In this document: positions 37,409-46,288 of the stretch, in pieces
Position numbering within the stretch: position 1 is the stretch's first letter
How the letters are laid out: each line of letters begins with the position of its first letter
NCBI GenBank assembly: GCA_013821455.1
Contig: JACDGS010000008.1
Coordinates: 50,012 to 114,011 of the forward strand
Direction: 5' to 3'
Length of the DNA stretch: 64,000 nt
Origin: Chthoniobacterales bacterium
Lineage (GTDB): Bacteria; Verrucomicrobiota; Verrucomicrobiia; Chthoniobacterales; UBA10450
Position numbers and translations under genes: made by a program
Notes under the pieces: model-generated
Told to the model about the DNA's origin: nothing
Database searches by the model: none
The model's input: only the letters and a program-made list of their open reading frames with translations

Positions 37409-38164
37409 TTACTTCGCGGCCGTTTTCGGAAAGCTGAAAAAGCCATTGTCGAGCGGGATATTGGCTTCGGCTTTTTCGATGATGATTTTCTGCTTGTCGT
37501 TTGAGCCTTTTTTGCCGGCTTCGATCGAGAAAGGGAAGTAAACGCCGTTTACCTTTTCATAATCGCCCAGGTCGGTTTCAACTTCGACCTTGGCGCCTTG
37601 TTCCGTGCGTTGAGTTAACTCACGAATGGTGAGGAAGTGATCGGGATCGAGATAGATATAGTTAATATCTCCGTTCTTGCGTACCACCTTAAGCTTGGGC
37701 GCAGATGTTCCTTCCACATCTTCGGTCCCCAGATAAGTCACCGTCTTGCCTTGCGCTTTCCAATCGAAAAGCGGTCCACCTATTTCCGCGTCTTCCACCA
37801 GCGGCTTAGCCTCGTCGCCGGACATCTTTTCGGGATCCTTCCTACCTTGGAAGGGAGAGATCTTCCACCCGCTGGCGCCGTCATAAGCCTGCACCAGCGC
37901 CATTCCTTGGAGAGTAGCGTCGGTCCGAACTTTTCCGGGCCGCTCCTTCGTTTGGGTATAAGTCAGTTCTATCTGGCCCTGGTTAACCAGGAGACGGCCT
38001 TCAAACCGAAGTGACTGAATGGCGTTAATTGCCGCCGCGCCCCCTTTCGCTTCGATATTTTTGGCGACTAACTCATCGACCGTTGGTGTGGGCGCAGGGC
38101 TCTGAGCTATACTCGTTAGGGGAAAAAGAGAAAGTAGAGGAAGAAAGAGGTATCTTGGATTCAT
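37409..38164 (-). CDS. exported LolA-like lipoprotein-carrier-fold protein
   Basis: I start at ATG 38164, which begins a signal peptide (MNPRYLFLPLLSLFPLTSIAQ); 17 further codons are open upstream. The mature part reads as a LolA/outer-membrane-lipoprotein-sorting-like domain: 'TVDELVAKNIEAKGGAAAINAIQSLRFEGRL...', DGASGWKISPF and 'DYEKVNGVYFPFSIE'. This subgroup is often secreted next to peptidases or BNR proteins. It lies 20 bp upstream of the BNR-repeat gene on the same strand, so the two probably form an operon. Confidence 0.82.
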   Translation of the reverse strand: MNPRYLFLPLLSLFPLTSIAQSPAPTPTVDELVAKNIEAKGGAAAINAIQSLRFEGRLLVNQGQIELTYTQTKERPGKVRTDATLQGMALVQAYDGASGWKISPFQGRKDPEKMSGDEAKPLVEDAEIGGPLFDWKAQGKTVTYLGTEDVEGTSAPKLKVVRKNGDINYIYLDPDHFLTIRELTQRTEQGAKVEVETDLGDYEKVNGVYFPFSIEAGKKGSNDKQKIIIEKAEANIPLDNGFFSFPKTAAK

Positions 38165-38249
38165 AGTGAGACGAAGCTGGCGAAGACCATTTACGATCTT
38201 TTTCCACAAAGGCACCTTACCGGAATGTAAGCAAACGATGGCATGCCTA

Positions 38250-38783
38250 TTATTCAGATGCGAAGCCGATACGAGGACGCGGCCTTTCCGGCGGCGGCGC
38301 GAGCAGTGGAAGAAGCTTTTCGTAAATGTCCTGCAAGGCGCTATCGTGGCCGAGTAGATTTCGGTCGATCTCGGCGAGGCGTTTCAGGATTACATTGTTC
38401 GTCGCGAGCTTATTCCTGAGTTCGACAAAAGCGCGGATCACATAAACACTCATCGCAATCGCGCGGTCGCTACTCAAAACACTCGCGGCCATGAGCGCGC
38501 CGTGCTCGGTGAAAACGCGCGGCAGTTTGGTGCGCCCGCCGTGCCGCGGTTTTGATATCGCATTTTGCGATATCAAGTGATCGAACTCCGCGCGTGTCAG
38601 GATAAAGGAGAAGTCGTCCGGAAACCGCTTCGTGTTTCGCTTCACAGCTTCATTAAATCGCCCCGTCGTGACGCCGTAAATCGTGGCGAGATCGGAATCG
38701 AGGACAACAGAGTGACCGCGAAGCGAGAAAATGCGCAGCGCAGCGATTGGCGGTTGCGACTTCGGAACAAGCGGGGAAGCCAT
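38250..38783 (-). CDS. ORF6N domain protein
   Basis: The 177-residue protein carries the ORF6N pattern near residues 15-110: 'IFSLRGHSVVLDSDLATIYGVTTGRFNEAVKRNTKRFPDDFSFILT' and 'LPRVFTEHGALMAASVL'. This DNA-binding-like domain is found in phage and chromosomal proteins, often mobile; its role is unknown. The C-terminal third is helical and ends in Pro/Arg-rich residues. It lies between the fabG-like gene and the LolA-like gene on the same strand and may be an older phage-derived addition. Confidence 0.9.
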   Translation of the reverse strand: MASPLVPKSQPPIAALRIFSLRGHSVVLDSDLATIYGVTTGRFNEAVKRNTKRFPDDFSFILTRAEFDHLISQNAISKPRHGGRTKLPRVFTEHGALMAASVLSSDRAIAMSVYVIRAFVELRNKLATNNVILKRLAEIDRNLLGHDSALQDIYEKLLPLLAPPPERPRPRIGFASE

Positions 38784-38786
38784 CTC

Positions 38787-39542
38787 CTATCCCATGTAAT
38801 AACCGCCGTTCACATTCAAGACGTGACCGGTGATATAACTCGCCATCGGCGAAGCGAGGAAAAGCGCGGCGTCCACGATCTCGCGCGCCTCGCCCAATCG
38901 GCCTAACGGAATTTGCTTCTTAAAAGTTTCCGTCACTTCATCCGGCATCCCCTTGCTCATCCCGATATCGATGAAGCCGGGCGCAATCGCGTTCACCGTG
39001 ATCTGTTGCCGCGCCAGCTCGCGCGCGGAAACTTTCGTTAGGGCGATGATCGCCGCCTTGCTCGAAGAGTAATTAGCCTGGCCGAACAAACCCATCTGTC
39101 CGCTGACCGATGAAAGATTGATCACGCGCCCGCCCGTCCGCAAAACCGCTGCGGCCTTTTGCGTGACGTTGAAAGTTCCCGTCAGATTGACGCGCAGGAC
39201 GCTTTCGAATTCTTCCAGCGTCAGTTTCTTGATCGTGCGGTCGCGAATGATGCCGGAGTTGTTCACCAGAATATCGAGCCCGCCTAACGAGTCCGCGATT
39301 TGCTGCATCATCGCCTCGACTTGTTCCGGCCGAGTCACGTCGCAATCGAGCACGAGCGGGTTCGTTAGGCCAGCCGCCACGGTTTCGGCGTCCGACTTAT
39401 TCCGGCCTTCGGGATCGCCGATATAATTGACCACGCACCGGGCGCCGCGCGCGCCGAAGGCTTGAATCATCGCCGCGCCCAAGCCGCGCGAGCTGCCGGT
39501 GACGAGCACCACTTTACCGTTGAAATTCAAAGGATCATTCAT
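38787..39542 (-). CDS. 3-oxoacyl-ACP reductase-type SDR (FabG-like)
   Basis: Full-length FabG-type SDR of 251 residues: TGSSRGLG cofactor motif at 15-22, NNSG near residue 92, catalytic Ser in INLSSVSG, YSSSK with the Tyr/Lys pair, and NVNGGYYMG at the end. It would reduce 3-oxoacyl-ACP or -CoA with NADPH. The neighbouring acyl-CoA mutase genes fit a fatty or branched acyl function, but fatty-acid genes proper are not here. Two exact genome words lie in the gene (39282, 39362). Confidence 0.9.
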   Translation of the reverse strand: MNDPLNFNGKVVLVTGSSRGLGAAMIQAFGARGARCVVNYIGDPEGRNKSDAETVAAGLTNPLVLDCDVTRPEQVEAMMQQIADSLGGLDILVNNSGIIRDRTIKKLTLEEFESVLRVNLTGTFNVTQKAAAVLRTGGRVINLSSVSGQMGLFGQANYSSSKAAIIALTKVSARELARQQITVNAIAPGFIDIGMSKGMPDEVTETFKKQIPLGRLGEAREIVDAALFLASPMASYITGHVLNVNGGYYMG

Positions 39543-39543
39543 A

Positions 39544-39629
39544 AGACAGGGTTAACAGGATTGTGCAGGATTCGGAAGAAGCTGCCAGAACGGGAAACTC
39601 AATCCTGTTAATCTTGTTAATCCTGTCTA
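39544..39629. repeat. intergenic inverted-repeat element, GACAGGATTAACAGGATT family (copy 2)
   Basis: Begins AGACAGGGTTAACAGGATT and ends AATCTTGTTAATCCTGTCT, nearly inverse to each other. It fills the whole gap between the divergent fabG-like and IcmF-type genes, so any promoter for either gene must overlap it. Confidence 0.75.
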
Positions 39630-39641
39630 GTTTTTCCGCTC

Positions 39642-40772
39642 ATGTCCGCACCCGTCCGCATCCTCACTGCTGTCCCGATTTGCGATGGGCACGACAGCGC
39701 GATCAACACGATCAACCTCGAGTTCATTCGCCATGGAATCGAGGTCGTCTATCTGGGATTTCATCGCTACGCCGGAGACATTGTGCGGGCCGCGATCCAG
39801 GAAGATGTGGGGGCGATCGGCATCTCCAGTTACAACGGCGGCCACGTCGAATTTTTTGCCGAAGTCGTTAGGCAACTAAAGAAATATAACGCCGCAGACA
39901 TCAAGGTTTTCGGTGGCGGGGGCGGCACGATCACGCACGACGATCAGCGCATCATGCAGCGCAACGGTGTGGATAAAATTTTCTTTGCCGGGACGTCGTT
40001 AGGCGACATGACGCAATGGGTGCGGCAACGCTACGGCACGGCGCGGAAGCGTTCGTTAGGCAAATCGCCGGACATGAAGTTGGCGAGAAAGCTGACGGAA
40101 ATTGAAGACAGCTACGCGCAGCGTAAACGACCCAGGAAAAAATCCGCCGCGAAAAGGCATTCGTTAGGCAAAACGCGCGTGCTCGGGTTCACGGGACCCG
40201 GCGGCGCGGGGAAAACGACCTTGATCGACGAAATCGTGCTGCGCTTGCTCCAGCGCGAACCGAAAGCGAGCGTCGCGATTCTCTCGCACGACCCGAGCGT
40301 GGTTGGCGCAGGCGCATTGTTAGGCGATCGCGCCACCATGATTAATTCGCAGGACGACCGCGTTTTCATGCGCAGCATGGCGACGCGCGGCCAGGCGGGC
40401 GGTTTGTCGCCGGCGACCGAGGATTGCCTCGCGCTCCTCGCGCAAAGCGACTTCGATTACGTCATCATCGAGACGGTCGGGACCGGCCAGGAAGCGATGC
40501 CGTTTCAAAGCAAACTCATCGACCAAACGGTGCTGGTGATGAATCCCGATTACGGCGCGCGCTTGCAGTTGCAAAAAATAGTGATGCTCGATCTGGCCGA
40601 CATCGTGGTGGTGAACAAGAGCGATCTCGACCGCGCGAAAACGGCCGCGAACGAGATCGAGCGCCGACTTGAAGGCAGCAAGCGCGAGCAGAGATTAATT
40701 TCGACAGTGGCCAAGCGGCATCGCGATCGCGGCGTCGATAAACTCTGCGATCTGTTGATGGAGAAGAAATAA
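39642..40772 (+). CDS. B12-binding plus MeaB-like G-protein chaperone (N-terminal part of a split IcmF)
   Basis: The 376-residue protein joins a B12-binding domain (residues 1-130, with DGHDSA at 15-20 holding the His that ligates cobalt) to a MeaB/ArgK-type GTPase (Walker A GPGGAGKT at 185-192, DPSVVGAGALLGDR and NKSD). In IcmF these two parts precede the mutase domain in one chain; here the mutase is a separate gene 102 bp downstream. The linker at about 118-176 contains the word-encoded SLG/SLGK three times. It should load and protect adenosylcobalamin in the mutase. Confidence 0.88.
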   Translation: MSAPVRILTAVPICDGHDSAINTINLEFIRHGIEVVYLGFHRYAGDIVRAAIQEDVGAIGISSYNGGHVEFFAEVVRQLKKYNAADIKVFGGGGGTITHDDQRIMQRNGVDKIFFAGTSLGDMTQWVRQRYGTARKRSLGKSPDMKLARKLTEIEDSYAQRKRPRKKSAAKRHSLGKTRVLGFTGPGGAGKTTLIDEIVLRLLQREPKASVAILSHDPSVVGAGALLGDRATMINSQDDRVFMRSMATRGQAGGLSPATEDCLALLAQSDFDYVIIETVGTGQEAMPFQSKLIDQTVLVMNPDYGARLQLQKIVMLDLADIVVVNKSDLDRAKTAANEIERRLEGSKREQRLISTVAKRHRDRGVDKLCDLLMEKK

Positions 40773-40774
40773 TC

Positions 40775-40857
40775 GTCCACACATTTCGCAAATTTTCACC
40801 GATTAGGTCTTTCAGGTTTCAGAAAATAATCTGCGTAAATCTGCGAAATCTGTGGAC
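40775..40857. repeat. inverted-repeat element between the split mutase genes
   Basis: GTCCACACATTTCGCA at 40775-40790 and TGCGAAATCTGTGGAC at 40842-40857 are inverted with one mismatch. The AT-rich middle contrasts with the flanking coding sequence. It occupies the gap where the two halves of IcmF would be joined. Confidence 0.65.
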
Positions 40858-40874
40858 GAAAAAAGAATCCAAAT

Positions 40875-42728
40875 ATGAGCAAACTAGGACACGTGGTGGA
40901 GGCGGTGGAAAATTACAACCGCTTCGTGGAAGACGAGGTGAAACGCGCGCGGAGCGATAAGAAGTTCGGCCGCCAGATGCTGGAGCGCTGGGATGAGATT
41001 AAGCGCAACATCAAGATCGGCACCGCTCCGACGGGTTTGAAGCTGCCACGTCTGGCTTTGCCCGAGATCGATGAAGCGGGCGATATCACGCGCTATTTGT
41101 TAGGCGAAGGTTTGCCCGGGGAATTTCCGTATCTCAGCGGCGCATATCGCGAGATGTATCTCGAGCCCTGGCAGGAGCCGAAAATTGAACTGGGCAGTTT
41201 CGAGAAGAACGGCCGCAAGAAAAACGGCCAGAACAAAAACGGCCACGCGGAAAACGGGGCGAGCGGCCTAACGAAACCGAAACAGGCCGAGGAACCAACG
41301 CGTTTATTTTCCGGGCTCATGCTCGCGGAAGATACGAACAAGCGTTTCCATTTCCTGAGCGCGCATCAGCGTTCGAAGCGACTCAGCACGGCCTTCGACG
41401 GCGTGACCCTTTACGGCATCGACAGCGATGCGGACGGTGTTCTTGGAAAAATCGGCGAGGGCGGTGTGGCAGTCGATACGGTTGAGGACATGATGCGCCT
41501 CTACGACGGCTTCGAGCTCGGCTCGCCCAACTTCTCTGCGTCGATGACCATCAGCGGCCCGGCGCCCATCATCATGGCGATGTATATCGCGGCCGCAAAA
41601 CGGCGCTTCGGTCCTGAGGTCGTGCCGAATCTGCGGGGGACGATTCAGGCCGACATTTTCAAGGAAGTGCAGGCGCAAAACGAAACGATTTTCCCCACCG
41701 AAGCCTCGCTCCGTTTTCTCGGCGACATGATGGAATGGACGACCCGCCACATGCCGCGCTGGTATCCGGTTTCGATCAGTGGTTATCACATCGGCGAAGC
41801 GGGCTCGACGCCGGTGCAGCAGGCGGCTTACACGCTCTCGAACGGTTTCGCGTACGCGGAAATGATGGCGAAGCGCGGCTTGTCGGCGGACGAATTTGGG
41901 CCGCGGCTTTCCTTCTTTCTCGATTGCGGACTCGATGTCGAATACATCGCGCTCACGCGTGTTTCGCGGCGCATTTGGGCGATCGGGATGCGCGATGTTT
42001 TTGGCGCGGGCCCGAAAGCGCAGCTCTTCAAAGTGCACACGCAAACCAGCGGCCGCTCGCTCATCGCGGCGGAATTTCGCAACAACCTCACGCGCACCGC
42101 GGCCGAGCTGATGCTCGCCTACATGAACGGCACCAATTCGTCGCATTCGAACAGCGCCGACGAGCCGTTCACCACGCCGAGCGAAGAATGGATCCGTCTC
42201 TCCGCGCATAGCCAGGCGATCCTGCTCGAGGAATCCGGAATCTTTAAACACGTCATGAACATGCTCAGCGGCTCGCCGGGCATGAAAGCCGTCGAACGCG
42301 CGGTGGAAGCGGCGATTCTGGAGGAGTTCCGCCAAATCGAGTCGTTAGGCGGCGTCATGGGCGCGGTCGAAAATCGCTATCAGCGCAGCCAAATTCAAAA
42401 CGCCGCGCACCGTTACGAGGAACAGATTTACAACGGCACGCGGCCGATGATCGCGCTCAATAAATACCGCAACGAGCACGAGGAAATGCCCGAGTTCGAA
42501 CTCGCCCGCACGCCCCGCGCGAAACAGCAACTGCAAGTGCATCGGCTCCAGCAATTCAAAAAGAAGAACGCGAAGAAAGCCGAGCAGGCGTTGGAAAAAT
42601 TGATTGGGGTGGTCGAGACGGACGAGAACTGCTTTCCCGCGCTCATGGAAGCGGCGGAAGTCTGTTCGTTAGGCCAAATTGTCACCCGCTTGCAGGAAGT
42701 CGTCGGTCGTTTCCGACCGATGGTGTAG
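40875..42728 (+). CDS. acyl-CoA mutase large subunit (isobutyryl-/methylmalonyl-CoA mutase type, IcmF C-terminal part)
   Basis: The 617-residue protein is the TIM-barrel substrate domain of the methylmalonyl-CoA mutase superfamily in the IcmF form. Its words include GEFPYLSGAYREMY, RLFSGLMLAEDTNKRFHFLSAHQRSKRLSTAFD, GVAVDTVEDMMRLYDGF, SMTISGPAPIIMAMY, ISGYHIGEAGSTPVQQAAYTL and FKVHTQTSGRSLIAAEFRNN. It isomerises isobutyryl/n-butyryl-CoA or a related acyl-CoA using the B12 domain encoded upstream. An insert of KNG repeats (residues 111-128) lies between the first part and the barrel. The substrate is not fixed; IcmF is likelier than the classic mutase. Confidence 0.92.
   Translation: MSKLGHVVEAVENYNRFVEDEVKRARSDKKFGRQMLERWDEIKRNIKIGTAPTGLKLPRLALPEIDEAGDITRYLLGEGLPGEFPYLSGAYREMYLEPWQEPKIELGSFEKNGRKKNGQNKNGHAENGASGLTKPKQAEEPTRLFSGLMLAEDTNKRFHFLSAHQRSKRLSTAFDGVTLYGIDSDADGVLGKIGEGGVAVDTVEDMMRLYDGFELGSPNFSASMTISGPAPIIMAMYIAAAKRRFGPEVVPNLRGTIQADIFKEVQAQNETIFPTEASLRFLGDMMEWTTRHMPRWYPVSISGYHIGEAGSTPVQQAAYTLSNGFAYAEMMAKRGLSADEFGPRLSFFLDCGLDVEYIALTRVSRRIWAIGMRDVFGAGPKAQLFKVHTQTSGRSLIAAEFRNNLTRTAAELMLAYMNGTNSSHSNSADEPFTTPSEEWIRLSAHSQAILLEESGIFKHVMNMLSGSPGMKAVERAVEAAILEEFRQIESLGGVMGAVENRYQRSQIQNAAHRYEEQIYNGTRPMIALNKYRNEHEEMPEFELARTPRAKQQLQVHRLQQFKKKNAKKAEQALEKLIGVVETDENCFPALMEAAEVCSLGQIVTRLQEVVGRFRPMV
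41205..41264 (+). repeat. 15-bp tandem repeat inside the mutase gene
   Basis: Four 15-base units centred on AAAAACGGCC encode KNG-xx-KNG-xx-KNG-xx-ENG-xx, a low-complexity linker. An exact genome word follows at 41266-41274. The repeat number probably varies between strains. Confidence 0.75.
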
Positions 42729-42729
42729 C

Positions 42730-42881
42730 GTCATCCCGAGCGGAGCGCAGCGGAGTCGAGGGATCCCGTCGGGCTTACTTGAACTCTCACGGTCGGCTCA
42801 CCCGAGGAAGCACGCGCACGGAGCTTCATGGAAAACCATCGGGATCCCTCGACTGCGCCGGAGGCTCCGCTCGGGATGACG
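42730..42881. repeat. dispersed hairpin element, family A (second copy)
   Basis: Starts GTCATCCCGAGCGGAG and ends with the inverse CTCCGCTCGGGATGAC; inner inverted words are TCGAGGGATCCCG and GGGATCCCTCGA. It lies directly after the mutase stop codon. Confidence 0.85.
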
Positions 42882-42952
42882 CCGCCTGTGAGTCGTGATC
42901 ACAGCCCCGCGGATTGCGATTTCGCGCACGCCAGCGATCATTAGCACCCGAA

Positions 42953-45900
42953 ATGTCGGAGCTCTCCGATCGCACCTCTTTTGTTTTCTCCGATCCGTCC
43001 GGCCGCCGCTGGCCGCGCTTGCGCCGGATTCTTCTCGTCGCGCTCGCGCTGGTTTTTATCGGCGTCGTGCTTTTTGCGCGCTCGCTTTTTGTCACGCCGC
43101 AACTGCGCGTGCCACTGGCGCTGCGGCATTTGAAAGGCCAGTTGAAGTCTCTCCAAAAAGTGAATCCGGCGGCTGCGCTCGCGCCCGTTCCGCTCTGGCA
43201 AAAATTTGGCGCGGCGCGCAAGGCCGGCAAAAAATTAGCGGCTGCGCCCGCGCCGTCGCCGCCGCGAAAATCCGGCGCGCGCGAAGTGCATCTCGCGTTT
43301 TACACGAACGGCGATCCCTATAGCTACGCTTCGCTCCAGCAACACGCTGAGCAGATCACGCATCTGTGTCCCGAGTGGATGGCCGTGATCAATGGCTTGG
43401 GCGATTTGCAGATCGACGCCGATAATCGTCTGCCGAAACTCACCGCCGCCCATGGGATCGCGCTCATGCCGCTGCTGAGGAATCTCCTCGGTGACAAGTG
43501 GCAGCCGGAAGCAATTGAAAACCTCGCGACGGCGGCAGCTCCGCGGCAGGAGAAATTTTTTCACAACGTGCTCGATGCTTTGCGTGCGGCGGGCGCGGCG
43601 GGTGTGGTGATCGATTGGCAGGAAGTCGATCCCGCATACAGCGACAAGGTTGCCGCACTCGTTAGTCATTTTGCCGACGCGCTGCACAAGGATGGTCGTG
43701 AACTTTGGATCTGCGTGAATCCGGGCGAGCCGCTCGATCTCAGCGATTCCGATGACGTGATCGAGAAAGCCGATCGCTTCGTTGCGCTGCTCTATGATGA
43801 AACGTCGGAAGACGAAACGCCCGGCCCTCTTTCGTCGCGACCCTGGTTCGATGGGTGGCTCGATGTTTTTCTGAAGGATGCCGATCCGCAGCAATGGATC
43901 ATCGGTCTCGGCAGCTACGGCTACGACTGGACGAAAGGCGAACCGAAGGCGGACCAAATCAGTTTCGCGGAAGCGATGAGTCGCGCGAGCTACGCGGACA
44001 TCCCCGGTTTCTCGGTCAGCTTCCCCGATTACGATCCGACTTTTTCCTACGATGATGGCGACGACGAGCACACCGTTTCGTTTCTCGACGCGACTACATT
44101 TTTGAACGAGCTCCGCAGCGCACGACAGAAAAAAGTCGGCGGCCTTGCGGTCTTTCGCCTGGGATTGGAGGACTCGGCGATTTGGGACGCGATGAAAATG
44201 CCGCCTGCCGCGCAGCTCGATGCACAGACACGCGAGCAGTTGGAAATCCTCAAAGGCACCGACACCATCGCCGACATCGGTGAAGGCGAGATCGTGACCG
44301 TGGATGAAAGCCGCTCGGATGGAATGCGAAAAGTCAGCCTCGATGCCGCAGGCAACTTCGTCGCGGACTACCAGCATTTCCCGGAATTCCCCACGCTCTA
44401 TCACCAGGGCGGCGGCAAGCCGCATCAGGTCGCGATCACTTTTGATGACGGACCGGATCCGAAATGGACGCCCATCGTGCTCAATCTGTTAAAGGCCGCC
44501 AACGTGAAGGCGGCGTTCTTCCTCGTAGGCGTAAACGCGGAACGCTATCCCGATCTCGTTAGGCGAATCGTCGCGGAAGGTCACGAGATCGGCAATCACA
44601 CCTACTACCATCCGAATCTTGCGGAGTGCTGGCCCGAGCATGTGCGACTGGAATTGAACGCGACGCAGTTGCTGCTCGAGACGATCACGGGTCGTTCGAC
44701 CACATTGTTCCGTCCGCCTTACGCCGCCGATACGAGCCCGAGCACCCTCGCCGAACTGCTGCCCTTGAAGATCGCGCAGGAACTAAACTACCTCGTCGTC
44801 CTGGAAAATATCGACCCGCAGGATTGGGCGCGGCCGGGCGCGGACGTCATCGTTAGTCGGGTGAAACAGCAGCGCCGCGATGGCAACATCATCCTCCTGC
44901 ACGACGGCGGCGGGGATCGTTCGCAAACCGTCGCAGCGCTCCCGCGCATTCTCGATTACCTGCACACGCGCGGCGACACGGTCGTGCCGGTGAGCACGCT
45001 GCTCGGGACGACGCGCGACGCGTTGATGCCTCCGTCGCAAGTGGGCTCGCACGTGATGGAGCGGCTGGTCGGCGGCACTGGTTTTCAGTTGCTGCGGAAC
45101 ATCGAAGAATTTCTCTGGGCGTTCATGATCGTGGCCACGGCGGTGACGGTGCTGCGCACGATTTTCGTCGTCTGGCTGGCGATGAGATTTCGCCGGCGCA
45201 CGAATGATTTTGTGGAACCGATCAGCGTCATCATCGCTGCTTACAACGAAGGAAAAGTCATTGGAGAAACGCTGCGCTCTGTGCTCGCGAGCGAGTATGG
45301 CGCAAACATCGAAGTCATCGTGATCGACGACGGCTCCGCCGATAACACCGCAGCCGAAGTGGAAGCGATCGCGCGCGGCGACGCGCGCGTGCGACTCCTG
45401 CGGCAGACAAATTTTGGGAAAGCCGCAGCGCTGCAACGCGGGCTGCTCGCCGCGACGCACGAGATCATCACGTTCCTCGATGCGGACACACACGTGCAGC
45501 CGGACACGCTGAAATTTCTCACCCGACCATTTGCGGATGCGCGCGTCGGCGCGGTCTCGGGCCACGCGAAAGTCGGAAATCTGCGGACGTTTTTAGCGCG
45601 TTGTCAGTCGCTCGAATACACCTGCGGATTTAATCTCGACCGCCGCGCCTACACGCGGTGGGATTGCGTGACCGTCGTTCCGGGAGCGATCGGCGCCGCG
45701 CGCAAATCCGCGATTGCGGCTGCTGGTTGGCTCAGTCTCGACACGCTCGCGGAAGATACCGACCTCACTCTTTCGCTGCATCGCAAAGGTTATCGCGTCG
45801 AGTACGCGCCGGCGGCGATCGCCTGGACGGAAGCGCCGGAAACCGTCCGCGCCCTCGCGCGACAACGTTTCCGCTGGGCTTACGGCACGCTGCAATGTCT

Positions 45901-46288
45901 CTGGAAACATCGCGACATGACTTTCAACTGGCGCTATCGCGCGCTCGGCTGGTTCAGTTTGCCGAGCGTTTGGTTTTTCCAAATCATCCTCGTCGCCATC
46001 ACGCCGCTGGTGGATTTTTTCCTGCTCGCGTCGATCCCGTTTGGCCTTTGGGCGGCCGTGCTCCCGTTCGTCGTCATCTTTCTCGCGATCGATCTTTTCA
46101 TCGCGGTCATCGCCTGTCTCCTCGAAGGCGAGCCGGTGATTCGCGCCTGGCGGATTTTGCCGATGCGTTTGATTTATCGGCCGCTCCTCAGCTACGTCAT
46201 TTGGAAGGCGGGCTTCCGCGCTTTCAAAGGCGCCTGGGTGAGCTGGGCCAAGCTGGAACGGACGGCCTCCGTCCCGGCGCGCACTTGA
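42953..46288 (+). CDS. GH18-like / polysaccharide deacetylase / GT2 fusion protein
   Basis: I start at ATG 42953, followed by a membrane helix (about residues 24-45). Of 1111 residues, about 115-430 form a GH18-like barrel in which the usual DxxDxDxE is replaced by VVIDWQEVD. About 490-690 is a NodB-type deacetylase with TFDDGPD and HTYYHPN. About 715 onward is a GT2 glycosyltransferase (AAYNEGKVIGETL, DDGS, DADTH, EDTDLTL and QRFRWAYG) with membrane helices at both sides. Such proteins resemble PgaB plus PgaC, so PNAG- or chitin-like exopolysaccharide synthesis and trimming is likely. TTGA overlaps couple it to the next gene. Confidence 0.9.
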   Translation: MSELSDRTSFVFSDPSGRRWPRLRRILLVALALVFIGVVLFARSLFVTPQLRVPLALRHLKGQLKSLQKVNPAAALAPVPLWQKFGAARKAGKKLAAAPAPSPPRKSGAREVHLAFYTNGDPYSYASLQQHAEQITHLCPEWMAVINGLGDLQIDADNRLPKLTAAHGIALMPLLRNLLGDKWQPEAIENLATAAAPRQEKFFHNVLDALRAAGAAGVVIDWQEVDPAYSDKVAALVSHFADALHKDGRELWICVNPGEPLDLSDSDDVIEKADRFVALLYDETSEDETPGPLSSRPWFDGWLDVFLKDADPQQWIIGLGSYGYDWTKGEPKADQISFAEAMSRASYADIPGFSVSFPDYDPTFSYDDGDDEHTVSFLDATTFLNELRSARQKKVGGLAVFRLGLEDSAIWDAMKMPPAAQLDAQTREQLEILKGTDTIADIGEGEIVTVDESRSDGMRKVSLDAAGNFVADYQHFPEFPTLYHQGGGKPHQVAITFDDGPDPKWTPIVLNLLKAANVKAAFFLVGVNAERYPDLVRRIVAEGHEIGNHTYYHPNLAECWPEHVRLELNATQLLLETITGRSTTLFRPPYAADTSPSTLAELLPLKIAQELNYLVVLENIDPQDWARPGADVIVSRVKQQRRDGNIILLHDGGGDRSQTVAALPRILDYLHTRGDTVVPVSTLLGTTRDALMPPSQVGSHVMERLVGGTGFQLLRNIEEFLWAFMIVATAVTVLRTIFVVWLAMRFRRRTNDFVEPISVIIAAYNEGKVIGETLRSVLASEYGANIEVIVIDDGSADNTAAEVEAIARGDARVRLLRQTNFGKAAALQRGLLAATHEIITFLDADTHVQPDTLKFLTRPFADARVGAVSGHAKVGNLRTFLARCQSLEYTCGFNLDRRAYTRWDCVTVVPGAIGAARKSAIAAAGWLSLDTLAEDTDLTLSLHRKGYRVEYAPAAIAWTEAPETVRALARQRFRWAYGTLQCLWKHRDMTFNWRYRALGWFSLPSVWFFQIILVAITPLVDFFLLASIPFGLWAAVLPFVVIFLAIDLFIAVIACLLEGEPVIRAWRILPMRLIYRPLLSYVIWKAGFRAFKGAWVSWAKLERTASVPART

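Noticed and set aside
41304..42335. Long minus-strand reading frame (343 codons) opposite the mutase gene
   Set aside because: It is the antisense of a clear coding sequence; GC-rich codon bias leaves such frames open. Its translation is Arg/His rich without motifs.
43235..44425. Minus-strand frame of 396 codons opposite the GH18-deacetylase fusion
   Set aside because: Mirror of a real gene; no ribosome-binding site, no recognisable domain.
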